A program made the translations under genes and the position numbers. 24,777 bases of DNA from the NCBI GenBank assembly GCA_964434775.1, contig CAYSWH010000025.1, positions 1-24,777 of the forward strand. The letters run 5' to 3'. This DNA is from CAYSWH01 sp964434775 (GTDB lineage Bacteria > Patescibacteriota > JACMRA01). This document shows positions 17,400 to 23,776 of this stretch, in pieces. How positions within the stretch are numbered: the stretch's first letter is position 1; every line of letters starts with the position of its first letter. The notes below the pieces were generated by a model. The model was not told the origin of the DNA. It worked only from the letters and a program-made list of their open reading frames with translations, and did no database searches.

Positions 17400-17648
17400 T
17401 TAAACCTAGACACTCCCAAATTTTACTCTGTCACTTCCCAAGTTTCATGCCTGAATTTACCACACAGTCACCCTGAAAAGTCGACGTCATCCTGAATTTA
17501 TTTCAGGATCTATCTTCGAAGGGATTCCGAAACGAGTTCGGAATGACAATTATTATTTCAGGATCTATGTCTAAAAGAGATGTCGAAACAAGTTCGCCAT
17601 GACGGCATGACAAATGTGTGTAGGTTTATATTAGGATCGACTATATTT
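17400..17648. repeat. Right REP-like array (inverted copy of 16506-16730)
   Basis: This 249-base stretch is the inverted counterpart of the left array. It holds the same two palindromes at 17489-17509 (ATCCTGAA/TTCAGGAT arms) and 17524-17544 (ATTCCGAA/TTCGGAAT arms). Further degenerate units lie near 17468-17480 and 17579-17606. The core 17485-17565 differs from its partner at only two positions, while the flanks differ more, so the cores may be kept alike by conversion or recent copying. None of the palindromes is followed by a T run, so they are not rho-independent terminators. The remaining bases to 17721 hold only a TATAAT at 17705-17710. Confidence 0.85.
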
Positions 17649-17721
17649 CATAAATGACAAATCTTAAGGATTTACAAAACAAGGAATATATGGTTGTATT
17701 TGATTATAATAATTCTAATAT

Positions 17722-18309
17722 ATGAAAGTAAGTAAAAATTTAAAAATCTTAATCGCCGTTGGATCTCTTTTTGTAATTAGTGCAATTATTCTAATAACTA
17801 GTTTTTTTGTTTGGACGAATGATTCTTACTCCGATGCCCAAAGCCGATCCAATGAATTATATAAAAATGAAAAGCTTGGTTTTTCCGTGGAGGTGGACCT
17901 GACTATGGATGAAATTGAGGAATCTAATAAATCCGCAAGGTTTAGTAGTAGCCAAGGAACGTCGAAAATAACTATTTCAAAGAATAATTATTCTTCCTTC
18001 CTTTTCAAAGATGAATCATTTAATGGCATGATTGACTCATACCGGGAATGTCTGAATAACCAAGAAAACTGTATATACGAAGAATTTCGTGATATATCAA
18101 AAGTGGAAACATTTGAATTGGATGGTAGACAAGCGATTAGAATAGAAGGATTGGAAACACCGGGATTTTCAATAGACCCTTACTCATTAACAAGAATAGT
18201 TATCGATAACGGCGATAATTATTACATTTTGGAATTATCTTACAACACGGAAATTCCCTTCGAAAGCAAAATCTTTGAGAAGGCAGTGGATTCTTTTGAG
18301 ATAATTTAG
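17722..18309 (+). CDS. Hypothetical membrane-anchored protein
   Basis: I do not recognise a named family. The 195-aa product starts with a Lys-rich stretch and one hydrophobic helix (about residues 8-29), then a soluble domain that should lie outside the membrane. A segment beginning NEKLGFSVEVD and later strands (VETFELDGRQAIRIEG, IVIDNGDNYYILELSY) give an alternating strand-helix pattern. This recalls PsbP-like or similar small extracellular domains, which is a guess. Two cysteines ten residues apart (near 110-118) might form a disulphide. There is no lipobox. The gene lies just outside the right REP array, and its ATG follows a TATAAT by only 11 bases, so the leader would be very short if that element is used. 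Confidence 0.7.
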   Translation: MKVSKNLKILIAVGSLFVISAIILITSFFVWTNDSYSDAQSRSNELYKNEKLGFSVEVDLTMDEIEESNKSARFSSSQGTSKITISKNNYSSFLFKDESFNGMIDSYRECLNNQENCIYEEFRDISKVETFELDGRQAIRIEGLETPGFSIDPYSLTRIVIDNGDNYYILELSYNTEIPFESKIFEKAVDSFEII

Positions 18310-18392
18310 TCTAAAGGCTGAATATTTTTCAAATGAAATGCTTTGTCTTCTAGTCGTTTCTTGCTGTTAAAGTTTTAATAAATACTCTGCCG

Positions 18393-18650
18393 TTAGTTAA
18401 TTTTTGACGAAGATTTGGAAAACAGACACTTTCTAAACTGCTCATCATTTTTAGGATTCAGTATATCCAATTCCCATTTTAATGGATTATTGTAAATATA
18501 TTCTCGTATTCTTTGTAAATCCTTTTCATCTCGAATGATATGATCATAAAAAGACTTTTGCCAAATTGTATGATAGCTATTTATCAATTCCTTCGTAGCG
18601 GCGAATTTTAATTCGCCATCGTTTATAACGTTTTGGTTTTGGAGACACAT
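18393..18650 (-). pseudogene. REP-associated tyrosine transposase, C-terminal remnant
   Basis: The 85-codon frame contains IWQKSFYDHIIRDEKDLQ and then REYIYNNPLKWELD, which is the hallmark C-terminal part of Y1/RAYT transposases (IS200-like). These process single-stranded REP hairpins. The catalytic N-terminal half with the His-hydrophobic-His pair is missing, since family members are about twice this long. The apparent start region (DGELKFAAT) is a translation of an inserted palindrome, 18600-18617. The protein is therefore a relic and cannot be an active transposase. It sits 740 bases from the REP-like arrays, consistent with a former RAYT-REP system. It is the left-most gene of a minus-strand run of decayed defence genes. 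Confidence 0.85.
18600..18617. repeat. Palindrome within the transposase remnant
   Basis: GGCGAATTTTAATTCGCC is a near-perfect palindrome: two 8-base arms around TT. It lies just where the conserved part of the RAYT remnant begins and differs from the arm sequences of the larger REP-like arrays. It may be the cognate REP hairpin of this transposase or a separate short insertion. Confidence 0.7.
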
Positions 18651-18765
18651 AAAGAATTAATCACAATCAGATTCTCAATTTTTTGGAGCATAATCTATTA
18701 TAATATCTTTTGAACCAATGCAACCACTGCATTAATATTAAATATGAAATATTGCTTTTTTTCAC

Positions 18766-19158
18766 TTACTTATTCCCTTTGGCTTGGTTGTGAGTTTTGC
18801 AAAGCATCTGACAATTTTCGATTGAAGTTGATCCGCCTTTACTCCAAGCAGATACGTGGTCAGCGTCCATTTCAGAAAATGCCCAAATTTTGGTTTTATT
18901 GGCGTCATGTCCAATGGCACAGAGTGGGCAGTTGGAGACGCCGTCTTTTTTGGCTTGCTCCGTTTGTTTGGTGTACACTGTCTTTTTGGTGGCTTCGTCA
19001 AAGACTCGCACATTTAGCAGTTTTGTGTCAGTTTCTCCTCCCAAAACAAATTCAAACACTCCTTTTCGGTTTTTTACGTAGGGGTCGGCGTAAAGTTTTG
19101 TTACTTTTTCCCAAACTTCAGTTGAGTTGTATGGTTTATCATGATATTGAGCGTACAG
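18766..19158 (-). pseudogene. HNH endonuclease domain, C-terminal part of DUF262-HNH gene
   Basis: This frame begins, without a start codon, at LYAQYHDKPYNSTEVW and ends with an HNH zinc-nuclease domain. The domain has CPLC, then SEMDADHVSAWSKGG (the catalytic His), ENCQMLC (the Asn) and KTHNQAKG. It continues the DUF262 gene to its right after a one-base shift at about 19156-19165 (minus strand GGCAAGACTG). Removing one A would join GLEWG to KLYAQYHD and give a single protein of 387 aa, a usual length for DUF262-HNH proteins. No other stop interrupts it, so the break is recent or a sequence error. HNH is the DNA-cutting domain of such enzymes. The first internal start is a GTG at 19059, which is unlikely to be used. 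Confidence 0.82.
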
Positions 19159-19930
19159 TCTTGCCCCACTCCAAACCTCTCATTTCGTTTTCGACTCCGG
19201 TAAAGACACTGGAGACCCAATCAATTACGGTGTTGAAGTAATTTTTGAGTTCCGTAATGTTGTTGTCATAACGATGCCGGCTCATATAATCACCAATTTT
19301 GCCGCCACTTACCCAATCCAAGGCTCTTTCCAAAAAATCTTGTCTGTTGACGTTGCCGGAGATATAGGCACTCCATTTTTGGATGTTGGCGTTTTGACTG
19401 TTGCTAAACTCTTCTTTGGCCAGGGTAACGAACGAGCCGGAATAAACGGCGTTCAACAGCTCTTGGTTATTCAGAGGCACACCGGCAATGTTGATGGTTT
19501 TAAACCACTCCTTAATTTCGCTTTCTTCACCTTCACAATCGTAGATCAGCAGTTCGGTCTCCAGTATTTTGGTTTGTTTGTCCGTGGCGATTCCGCTAAA
19601 GTATTGCTCCATCCCGTTTTCGTCCTTGATGGCGAACTTGTTGGTTACAAAGCGTCCGATACTGGTAATTCTTTGTTGTCCGTCCAGCACTTCCAAGCGA
19701 TCTTGATCAATTTTGTTGAAGTAAATCAGCCCCAGAGGATAGCCTTTGAGAATAGACTCGATTACGGCCACGTCTTTTTTGCCGTCAGCGTAAATATAGT
19801 TTCTTTGATATTCCGGTTGAATTGTTAGTTTGCCGGATAGACCAAAAAGCCCTTTGCCTTCCAGTTCGTTGTAGACGAAGCCGTCGCAGATGTCTTTGAC
19901 CGTAATATTGGTTTTGAGCGTAGTTTGCAT
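19139..19930 (-). CDS. DUF262 domain protein (N-terminal part of DUF262-HNH endonuclease)
   Basis: DUF262 is the ParB-like nucleotide-binding domain of GmrS-type, modification-dependent and related restriction enzymes. The signature LTIQPEYQRNYIYADGKKDV is at residues 35-54 and LEVLDGQQRITSIG at 79-92, both intact. The frame ends early with TVRSIS because of a one-base shift. Its natural continuation, with the HNH domain, lies in the next frame. Alone this piece would have nucleotide-binding but no nuclease function. Base composition is about 45% G+C in a line I counted, above its AT-rich neighbours and similar to the ends of the methyltransferase gene. I suggest the two once formed an R-M pair. 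The ATG start is 26 bases after the DUF1016 stop. Confidence 0.87.
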   Translation of the reverse strand: MQTTLKTNITVKDICDGFVYNELEGKGLFGLSGKLTIQPEYQRNYIYADGKKDVAVIESILKGYPLGLIYFNKIDQDRLEVLDGQQRITSIGRFVTNKFAIKDENGMEQYFSGIATDKQTKILETELLIYDCEGEESEIKEWFKTINIAGVPLNNQELLNAVYSGSFVTLAKEEFSNSQNANIQKWSAYISGNVNRQDFLERALDWVSGGKIGDYMSRHRYDNNITELKNYFNTVIDWVSSVFTGVENEMRGLEWGKTVRSIS

Positions 19931-19956
19931 AATAAAATTGTTTAGTAAATTAGATG

Positions 19957-20442
19957 TTAGGGTTTTATTTGTTTTAACAATTCTTCTTTGGTCGGTAAAT
20001 AAATTTTGTATTTGGAGACAAACAATTGATTTGAGATACCGCCAAGAGCATATTCCACTTTAATATCATTTTTTTCTGCTGATAAAATAATTCCAATCGT
20101 CTCATTATCATCTATCATATCCAAATAATGACTCCAAGTCAATTTGCCAGACACGTCTGGACTTTTTGGAAATAGCAAATAAAACTGTCTCATATAAGCA
20201 AGATTGCTCCTGCTAAAACCTTTACCAAGAGGCTTAAGATCTTTGGACAAATTCACCAAAAGCTCTTTGCCATACTCCGCTTTGATATTACCTTGCTGCT
20301 CAAATTCTACAATCAACTTGCCGATTTGCCAATAAGTTTGGACTAGAATCTGATTAACCGAACTGTAAGCTTGATTTTTGGCAGTTTGAAAAAGCTCGGT
20401 AATTTGAGCTTTTAGGGGCTGATGATTTATTACTTTTGTCAT
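19957..20442 (-). CDS. Internally deleted DUF1016/YhcG protein lacking its nuclease core
   Basis: YhcG-type proteins (DUF1016) combine an N-terminal DNA-binding DUF1016_N domain with a central PD-(D/E)XK nuclease domain and usually have about 330-380 aa. This one has 161. Residues 1-108 are a clear N-domain: VQTYWQIGKLIVEFEQ, then YGKELLVNLSKDL and GFSRSNLAYMRQFY, ending LTWSHYLDM. Residues 111-160 are the normal extreme C-terminus, with ETIGIILSAEKND, VEYALGG and LFVSKYKIYLP. The intervening roughly 190 residues, including the catalytic Asp/Glu/Lys and the WSVRELERQI-type segment, are gone and the two ends are joined in frame. The product might still bind DNA or partners but should not cut. 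The ATG overlaps the stop of an upstream relic tail. Confidence 0.85.
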   Translation of the reverse strand: MTKVINHQPLKAQITELFQTAKNQAYSSVNQILVQTYWQIGKLIVEFEQQGNIKAEYGKELLVNLSKDLKPLGKGFSRSNLAYMRQFYLLFPKSPDVSGKLTWSHYLDMIDDNETIGIILSAEKNDIKVEYALGGISNQLFVSKYKIYLPTKEELLKQIKP

Positions 20443-20519
20443 ATTTTATGAAATTCGCCGACTTTAGGTTTTAAAATATCGATCAAAGATGCTGGCGGTG
20501 GTTTGGTTTTGGGAGTATA
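20439..20519 (-). pseudogene. Orphan C-terminal tail of a lost gene
   Basis: An open stretch of 26 codons, rich in Pro and Lys (PPPASLIDILKPKVGEF), has no start codon and an in-frame TAA just upstream. It ends in a TGA that overlaps the ATG of the DUF1016 gene (ATGA). Such an overlap is what a coupled upstream operon gene would leave if its 5' part were deleted. I cannot name the family. Confidence 0.4.
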
Positions 20520-20548
20520 TTATTTTTAGGTTGGTATAAAATATCAGG

Positions 20549-21229
20549 CTAGCATAATTCCCGTTTAGCGTTTTTTGTAATTTTATTTAACCAACTAGCA
20601 AATCTTGGACATTTTTCTAAAATTTTATCTAATCCGACACCTTGCAATATCAAAACCCCATCCTGGACTTTATCGTAACCTTTTATGTTTTTAAGCAATC
20701 TTTTTGACGGTGCTGTATTTGGATCGTTGTTTATTTCTTCTGGATTTTTAAATTCATTGAAGATTTTTTTGATTTCTGGTTTGTTTATTTTACATTCTTC
20801 TATATTACTATATATACTTTCTTCATCACTAAAAATCAGAGCTTCAAATTCGTGTAGTTGAATATAAGGAATAAAATTTTCAAACTTCTGATTTTGGCTA
20901 GTTTCCAATTCTTGTTTGACAGCCTGCTCCAAAAAATCTACTTTTTGCTCATTATTTGATATTTTTTGGGATTCTGGAAATTGTGGGAAATCGATTGGTA
21001 GTCCATAAAAATCAATTAAAGTAGTTATGATTGTATTTGGTTGATAGATACAATTCAAAATATCAGTTTTAAGATGATTATATTTACTTAAGCCGCCCTT
21101 AGATGATTTGATTTGAAAAACCGAAATATCAAAAATCTGTTTAGTATAAAAATAGGGTTTCAAAATTTGATTTACAAACTCTATTTCGCTATAACCCTCC
21201 ACAATTACAATCAATCTTTTTGCACTCAT
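20549..21229 (-). CDS. DUF4276 protein (TOPRIM-like), partner of the AAA ATPase
   Basis: DUF4276 proteins have a TOPRIM-like fold and are often encoded next to AAA ATPases of the OLD/RloA type in defence loci. The 226-aa product starts with a strand LIVIVEGYSEIEF, giving the conserved Glu11. An acidic TTLIDFYGLP segment (Asp73) and the family hallmark LHEFEALIFSD (His126, Glu127, Glu129) follow, then a C-terminal helical part with APSKRL and ILEKCPRFASWL. These are the expected metal-binding sites of a TOPRIM nuclease. Only six bases separate it from the upstream ATPase gene, so the two are co-translated. Nuclease or abortive-infection activity is inferred by analogy with PARIS, AbiL and OLD class 2 systems. 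Confidence 0.87.
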   Translation of the reverse strand: MSAKRLIVIVEGYSEIEFVNQILKPYFYTKQIFDISVFQIKSSKGGLSKYNHLKTDILNCIYQPNTIITTLIDFYGLPIDFPQFPESQKISNNEQKVDFLEQAVKQELETSQNQKFENFIPYIQLHEFEALIFSDEESIYSNIEECKINKPEIKKIFNEFKNPEEINNDPNTAPSKRLLKNIKGYDKVQDGVLILQGVGLDKILEKCPRFASWLNKITKNAKRELC

Positions 21230-21235
21230 AAAAAG

Positions 21236-22306
21236 TTAAATTTGACCTTTGATAACACTTTTTTGCCACAAATCACCTAGTGAATAATCTTCCAACCAAC
21301 TTTGCAAGTTTTCTTTTTCCAATCGATGAAAAATAGACTGATTTTCAAATTTATCAACTGTTATAATATCTTCAGGCTCAAAATTATCCACCAAATTGAT
21401 GGACTGAGTGGAAATAATTACTTGGCAGTCTTGCTGACTAACTGATTTTACCATCCCAGCAAGTTTATTTATGGCATTTGGATGAAGCCCCAACTCTGGC
21501 TCATCAATGATAATAATTTTTGGTAAATTTGGTTGCATCAAAAGAGTGGTAAGTGCAATAAATCTAAGACTTCCGTCAGATAGATGACTTGCATTAAAAT
21601 AACTATCCGGGTGATTTTTTTCTACCCATTCTAGCTTAATTCTGCTTTCATCAAGTCTATCTGGTGCCAAATTAAATTTTTCAAAAAATGGCACAACAGA
21701 AGCAATGGTTTTTTCAATTCTTTTGAAACTAATTGGATGTTTTTCCTGTAAATAATACAAAAAAGCAGGCAAATTCGCCCCATCTTCTTTTAGTCTGTGA
21801 TTGTCATTCAGATTAGATGTTGATCTAAGCGGAGCATTGGAACTAGTGTCGTGAAAATGGTAGATGTTATAGCTTTCTAGGTATTTTCGCAAATAAACTT
21901 CTCTCTCTTTTTTAGAGTCTTTTATTCCGCTTTCTTTTAGATTCTCTCCAATATATGGAAACCAATCTTCAAAAATACTTTGCTCCCATTTAATGAGTAG
22001 TTTATCTTTGTTTATAATTGGTTCGATTACAAAGCTATAACCGTTTTCGTATTGATGTGGTTTAAATACCAACTCACCAAAGATCTCCTCCGTCTCCTTA
22101 CTCCCATAGTGCAATAAATTTTCCACTCCAGCTTTTAGGCTATAGTTTTCTAATCTTTGCTCATAAATATTATTTACTAGCTTAAAAAAAGAAATAAAAT
22201 TAGACTTACCAACACCATTTGCTCCAATCAGAATATTTATTGGTCTTAATTCCAATTCCAATTCTTTGATAGATTTGTAGCCTTTAATTTGGATTTTTTT
22301 TAGCAT
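21236..22306 (-). CDS. AAA family ATPase (OLD/RloA-like, AAA_21)
   Basis: This is an ABC/SMC-type ATPase without a long coiled coil, 356 aa. Walker A GANGVGKS is at residues 28-35, after an IKGYKSIKELELELRPIN N-terminus typical of the family. An ABC-signature-like LSDGSLRFIALTT, Walker B IIIIDEPELGLHP and a switch segment VIISTQS follow. The protein ends in a WLEDYSLGDLWQKSVIKG motif characteristic of this AAA_21 subfamily. It forms a tight pair with the DUF4276 gene downstream. In analogous systems the ATPase senses phage proteins or DNA ends and controls the TOPRIM effector; that is inference here. The gene is AT-rich (27% G+C in one 60-base line), well below the DUF262 gene. Confidence 0.92.
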   Translation of the reverse strand: MLKKIQIKGYKSIKELELELRPINILIGANGVGKSNFISFFKLVNNIYEQRLENYSLKAGVENLLHYGSKETEEIFGELVFKPHQYENGYSFVIEPIINKDKLLIKWEQSIFEDWFPYIGENLKESGIKDSKKEREVYLRKYLESYNIYHFHDTSSNAPLRSTSNLNDNHRLKEDGANLPAFLYYLQEKHPISFKRIEKTIASVVPFFEKFNLAPDRLDESRIKLEWVEKNHPDSYFNASHLSDGSLRFIALTTLLMQPNLPKIIIIDEPELGLHPNAINKLAGMVKSVSQQDCQVIISTQSINLVDNFEPEDIITVDKFENQSIFHRLEKENLQSWLEDYSLGDLWQKSVIKGQI

Positions 22307-22348
22307 AAAGCAATGATAATATTTTTTTTCGTTTTAGTAAAACCTATA

Positions 22349-22376
22349 CCCCACCCCTAAACCTGATAAAAATTCT
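22349..22376. repeat. 28-base direct repeat, copy of the methyltransferase 3' end
   Basis: This stretch equals 23788-23815 at 27 of 28 positions, beginning CCCCACCCCTAAACCT. In the reading frame of the methyltransferase both copies encode RIFIRFRGG, and the only difference is a synonymous Ile codon. The 375-base gap it lies in (22307-22681) otherwise holds a hairpin and a MazF remnant. It may be a relic of another methyltransferase tail or an integration site. Confidence 0.75.
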
Positions 22377-22441
22377 AGAGATGGATTTTGACGACAATGA
22401 AAAAATTCTTTAATATATATCATATATTCGACATTAGTCGC

Positions 22442-22470
22442 GTTCCCCCTTAACTGGGGGACTATTTTTT
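22442..22470 (+). terminator. Terminator-like hairpin opposing the local genes
   Basis: Five C (22445-22449), TTAACT and five G (22456-22460) form a hairpin. GT/AC pairs extend it past a one-base bulge, and six T follow at 22465-22470 on the plus strand. All nearby genes run on the minus strand, so it would stop antisense transcripts or those of a gene since lost. Confidence 0.55.
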
Positions 22471-22472
22471 GT

Positions 22473-22631
22473 CTAAAAATCATACAGCTCTTTTAAGCCT
22501 GTTTTAATGTTTTGGAAATCCTTAGTATCCAATTTTCCAATTAAGGTTTGCGATCTGCGATAGTCAATAATTTTTATTTGATGCAGGCAAGCCACCATCT
22601 CAATTTTTTTGTGGGTAAAATAAACTAGCAT
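22473..22631 (-). pseudogene. MazF/PemK-type toxin, C-terminal remnant
   Basis: A 52-codon frame encodes KIEMVACLHQIKIIDYRRSQ, then TLIGKLDTKDFQNIKTGLKE and LYDF. This fits the C-terminal third of MazF/PemK endoribonucleases, where a (C/S)-x-Q-I-R-T-I-D segment is followed by a GKLD helix and a final LKELxxL. A complete MazF has about 110 aa. The N-terminal barrel with its catalytic Arg and Thr is absent, with an in-frame TAA just before the ATG. No antitoxin gene is next to it. It is a relic with no expected RNase activity. Confidence 0.7.
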
Positions 22632-22681
22632 AATTTATAATCGATTTATAATTTGTCGTTGTTGGGTTTTGGGGATTTAAC

Positions 22682-23761
22682 TTAAAAATTAGTGTTTGGT
22701 AAACAATCATCTTTTGTTGATATAAGAAATTGAGATAAGAAATCAAGCAACAAAAAAGCCCTAATCATATTTGCTGGGGTTAAACCTCTTACATATTCAC
22801 CATGCATTATTTTATGTCTATTAAAGCCAAAATCTTCTTTTTCTGGTTTTTTACCTGTCTTTGCTTTTTGAAATAAAACTAACTCACAAATATTTAAACC
22901 TATGTCTGAAGTTATTTCACGAGATTTACTCGAAAGGAAAATAAAAAGTTCTGAATGCCACTCGGATTGAGATCTATGTTTTCCATTTGTCATTTTAATC
23001 GATATTCCGTTGTTTCTCGCTATATCTAAAAGTATTCCATCAATTTGACTTATAATTACAGGTAAAATAATTTTTGCACTAGGTTTTTTTGTTTTTTTTA
23101 CATAATTTACAACATCTCTAATTACAGGTATTCGCTTTTTTAAAAACTTGCTACCTTGCCATTTTTTATAAAAATCTAGAATTTCCCAATTATCTTTTTC
23201 ATAAAATTTGTAAAATTCTTTCTCAATTGTTCTTCTTTTTGCATTTTCTCTGTGTGCTTCAAACAAAAAATAAATTATCTCCCTAGGTGTGTTAGGACTA
23301 ATAAAAAAATGATATTTTTTACAAACTTCAAAAACCTCTTTTTCAATACCATCCTCCCAATTTCTAATTCTCTCAAAAACATCTTTAAATAAATTTGAAG
23401 GGGTAAAAGAATCCGCGATTTGTTTACTTATTCTATTTAGTTGATCAAAATAGCTTGGGTTAAGTGGAGAAAATACCTCTTGAATACTTTGTGATGGTAT
23501 TAGTGTTGTTTCTATAATTGATTTTATATTTTCTTGTAGGTCGTTAAAAATATATGAATAATCTGGAATTTCTATTTTTGGAATAACAATTTCTGGTAAA
23601 TCAAAAGTAGGAATTATTGGGGTGCTGATATTTTGTAATAATTTTTGTTGTTGGGCAACTTGAGCTAACAGAGGTTCCGTCCCTTTACTTAAAGTTTCTG
23701 CAATTGCTTGAGATTGACTTGCTACTCTACTTAATTTTTCTAGTTCTTCTTTGCTAAGCAT
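22682..23761 (-). CDS. Putative HEPN-domain defence protein
   Basis: I do not recognise a named family. The 359-aa product has a helical N-terminus (LSRVASQSQAIAETLSKG) and a Pro/Ile-rich linker (LPEIVIPKIEIPDYSYIF). A charged middle part and a helical C-terminal domain follow. The C-terminal domain contains NRHKIMHGE at residues 314-322. Arg315 and His320 fit the R-x4-6-H motif of HEPN ribonucleases, and the NRHxxxHG form with a preceding helix is common in abortive-infection HEPN proteins. The residues after it (GLTPANMIRAFLLLDFLSQ) make the final helix. It lies between the methyltransferase (15 bases upstream) and a MazF remnant, bracketed by 28-base direct repeats. An RNA-cutting antiviral role is inferred. 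The ATG start is the first of the frame. Confidence 0.72.
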   Translation of the reverse strand: MLSKEELEKLSRVASQSQAIAETLSKGTEPLLAQVAQQQKLLQNISTPIIPTFDLPEIVIPKIEIPDYSYIFNDLQENIKSIIETTLIPSQSIQEVFSPLNPSYFDQLNRISKQIADSFTPSNLFKDVFERIRNWEDGIEKEVFEVCKKYHFFISPNTPREIIYFLFEAHRENAKRRTIEKEFYKFYEKDNWEILDFYKKWQGSKFLKKRIPVIRDVVNYVKKTKKPSAKIILPVIISQIDGILLDIARNNGISIKMTNGKHRSQSEWHSELFIFLSSKSREITSDIGLNICELVLFQKAKTGKKPEKEDFGFNRHKIMHGEYVRGLTPANMIRAFLLLDFLSQFLISTKDDCLPNTNF

Positions 23762-23776
23762 ATAATCTATTTTTAT

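Larger units (their letters stand above)
16506..17648. mobile_element. SUKH gene cassette bounded by long inverted REP arrays
   Basis: The two inverted arrays enclose 670 bases with a single complete gene, a SUKH protein. The whole is a 1.14-kb unit with long terminal inverted repeats and no transposase of its own. I see no target-site duplication at the outer ends, because the match continues right to them. It could be a non-autonomous element moved in trans, or a gene caught between two independently inserted REP clusters. A truncated RAYT gene lies about 740 bases to the right. The element status is inferred from structure only. Confidence 0.5.

Noticed and set aside
16506..17648. CRISPR array
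   Set aside because: The repeats are inverted, palindromic and irregularly spaced around a gene. There are no regular direct repeats with unique spacers and no cas genes.
18744..19241. Plus-strand frame of 165 codons opposite the HNH region
   Set aside because: It is a mirror of the HNH frame, has a Trp/Arg/Leu-rich composition typical of antisense reading, and shows no domain.
19274..19828. Long plus-strand open frame (184 codons)
   Set aside because: It lies exactly opposite the DUF262 gene, whose motifs are unmistakable. The antisense frame has no family features.
22017..22028. GGTTCGATTAC, resembling a tRNA T-loop
   Set aside because: It lies inside the AAA ATPase coding sequence and no acceptor, D or anticodon stems can be built around it.
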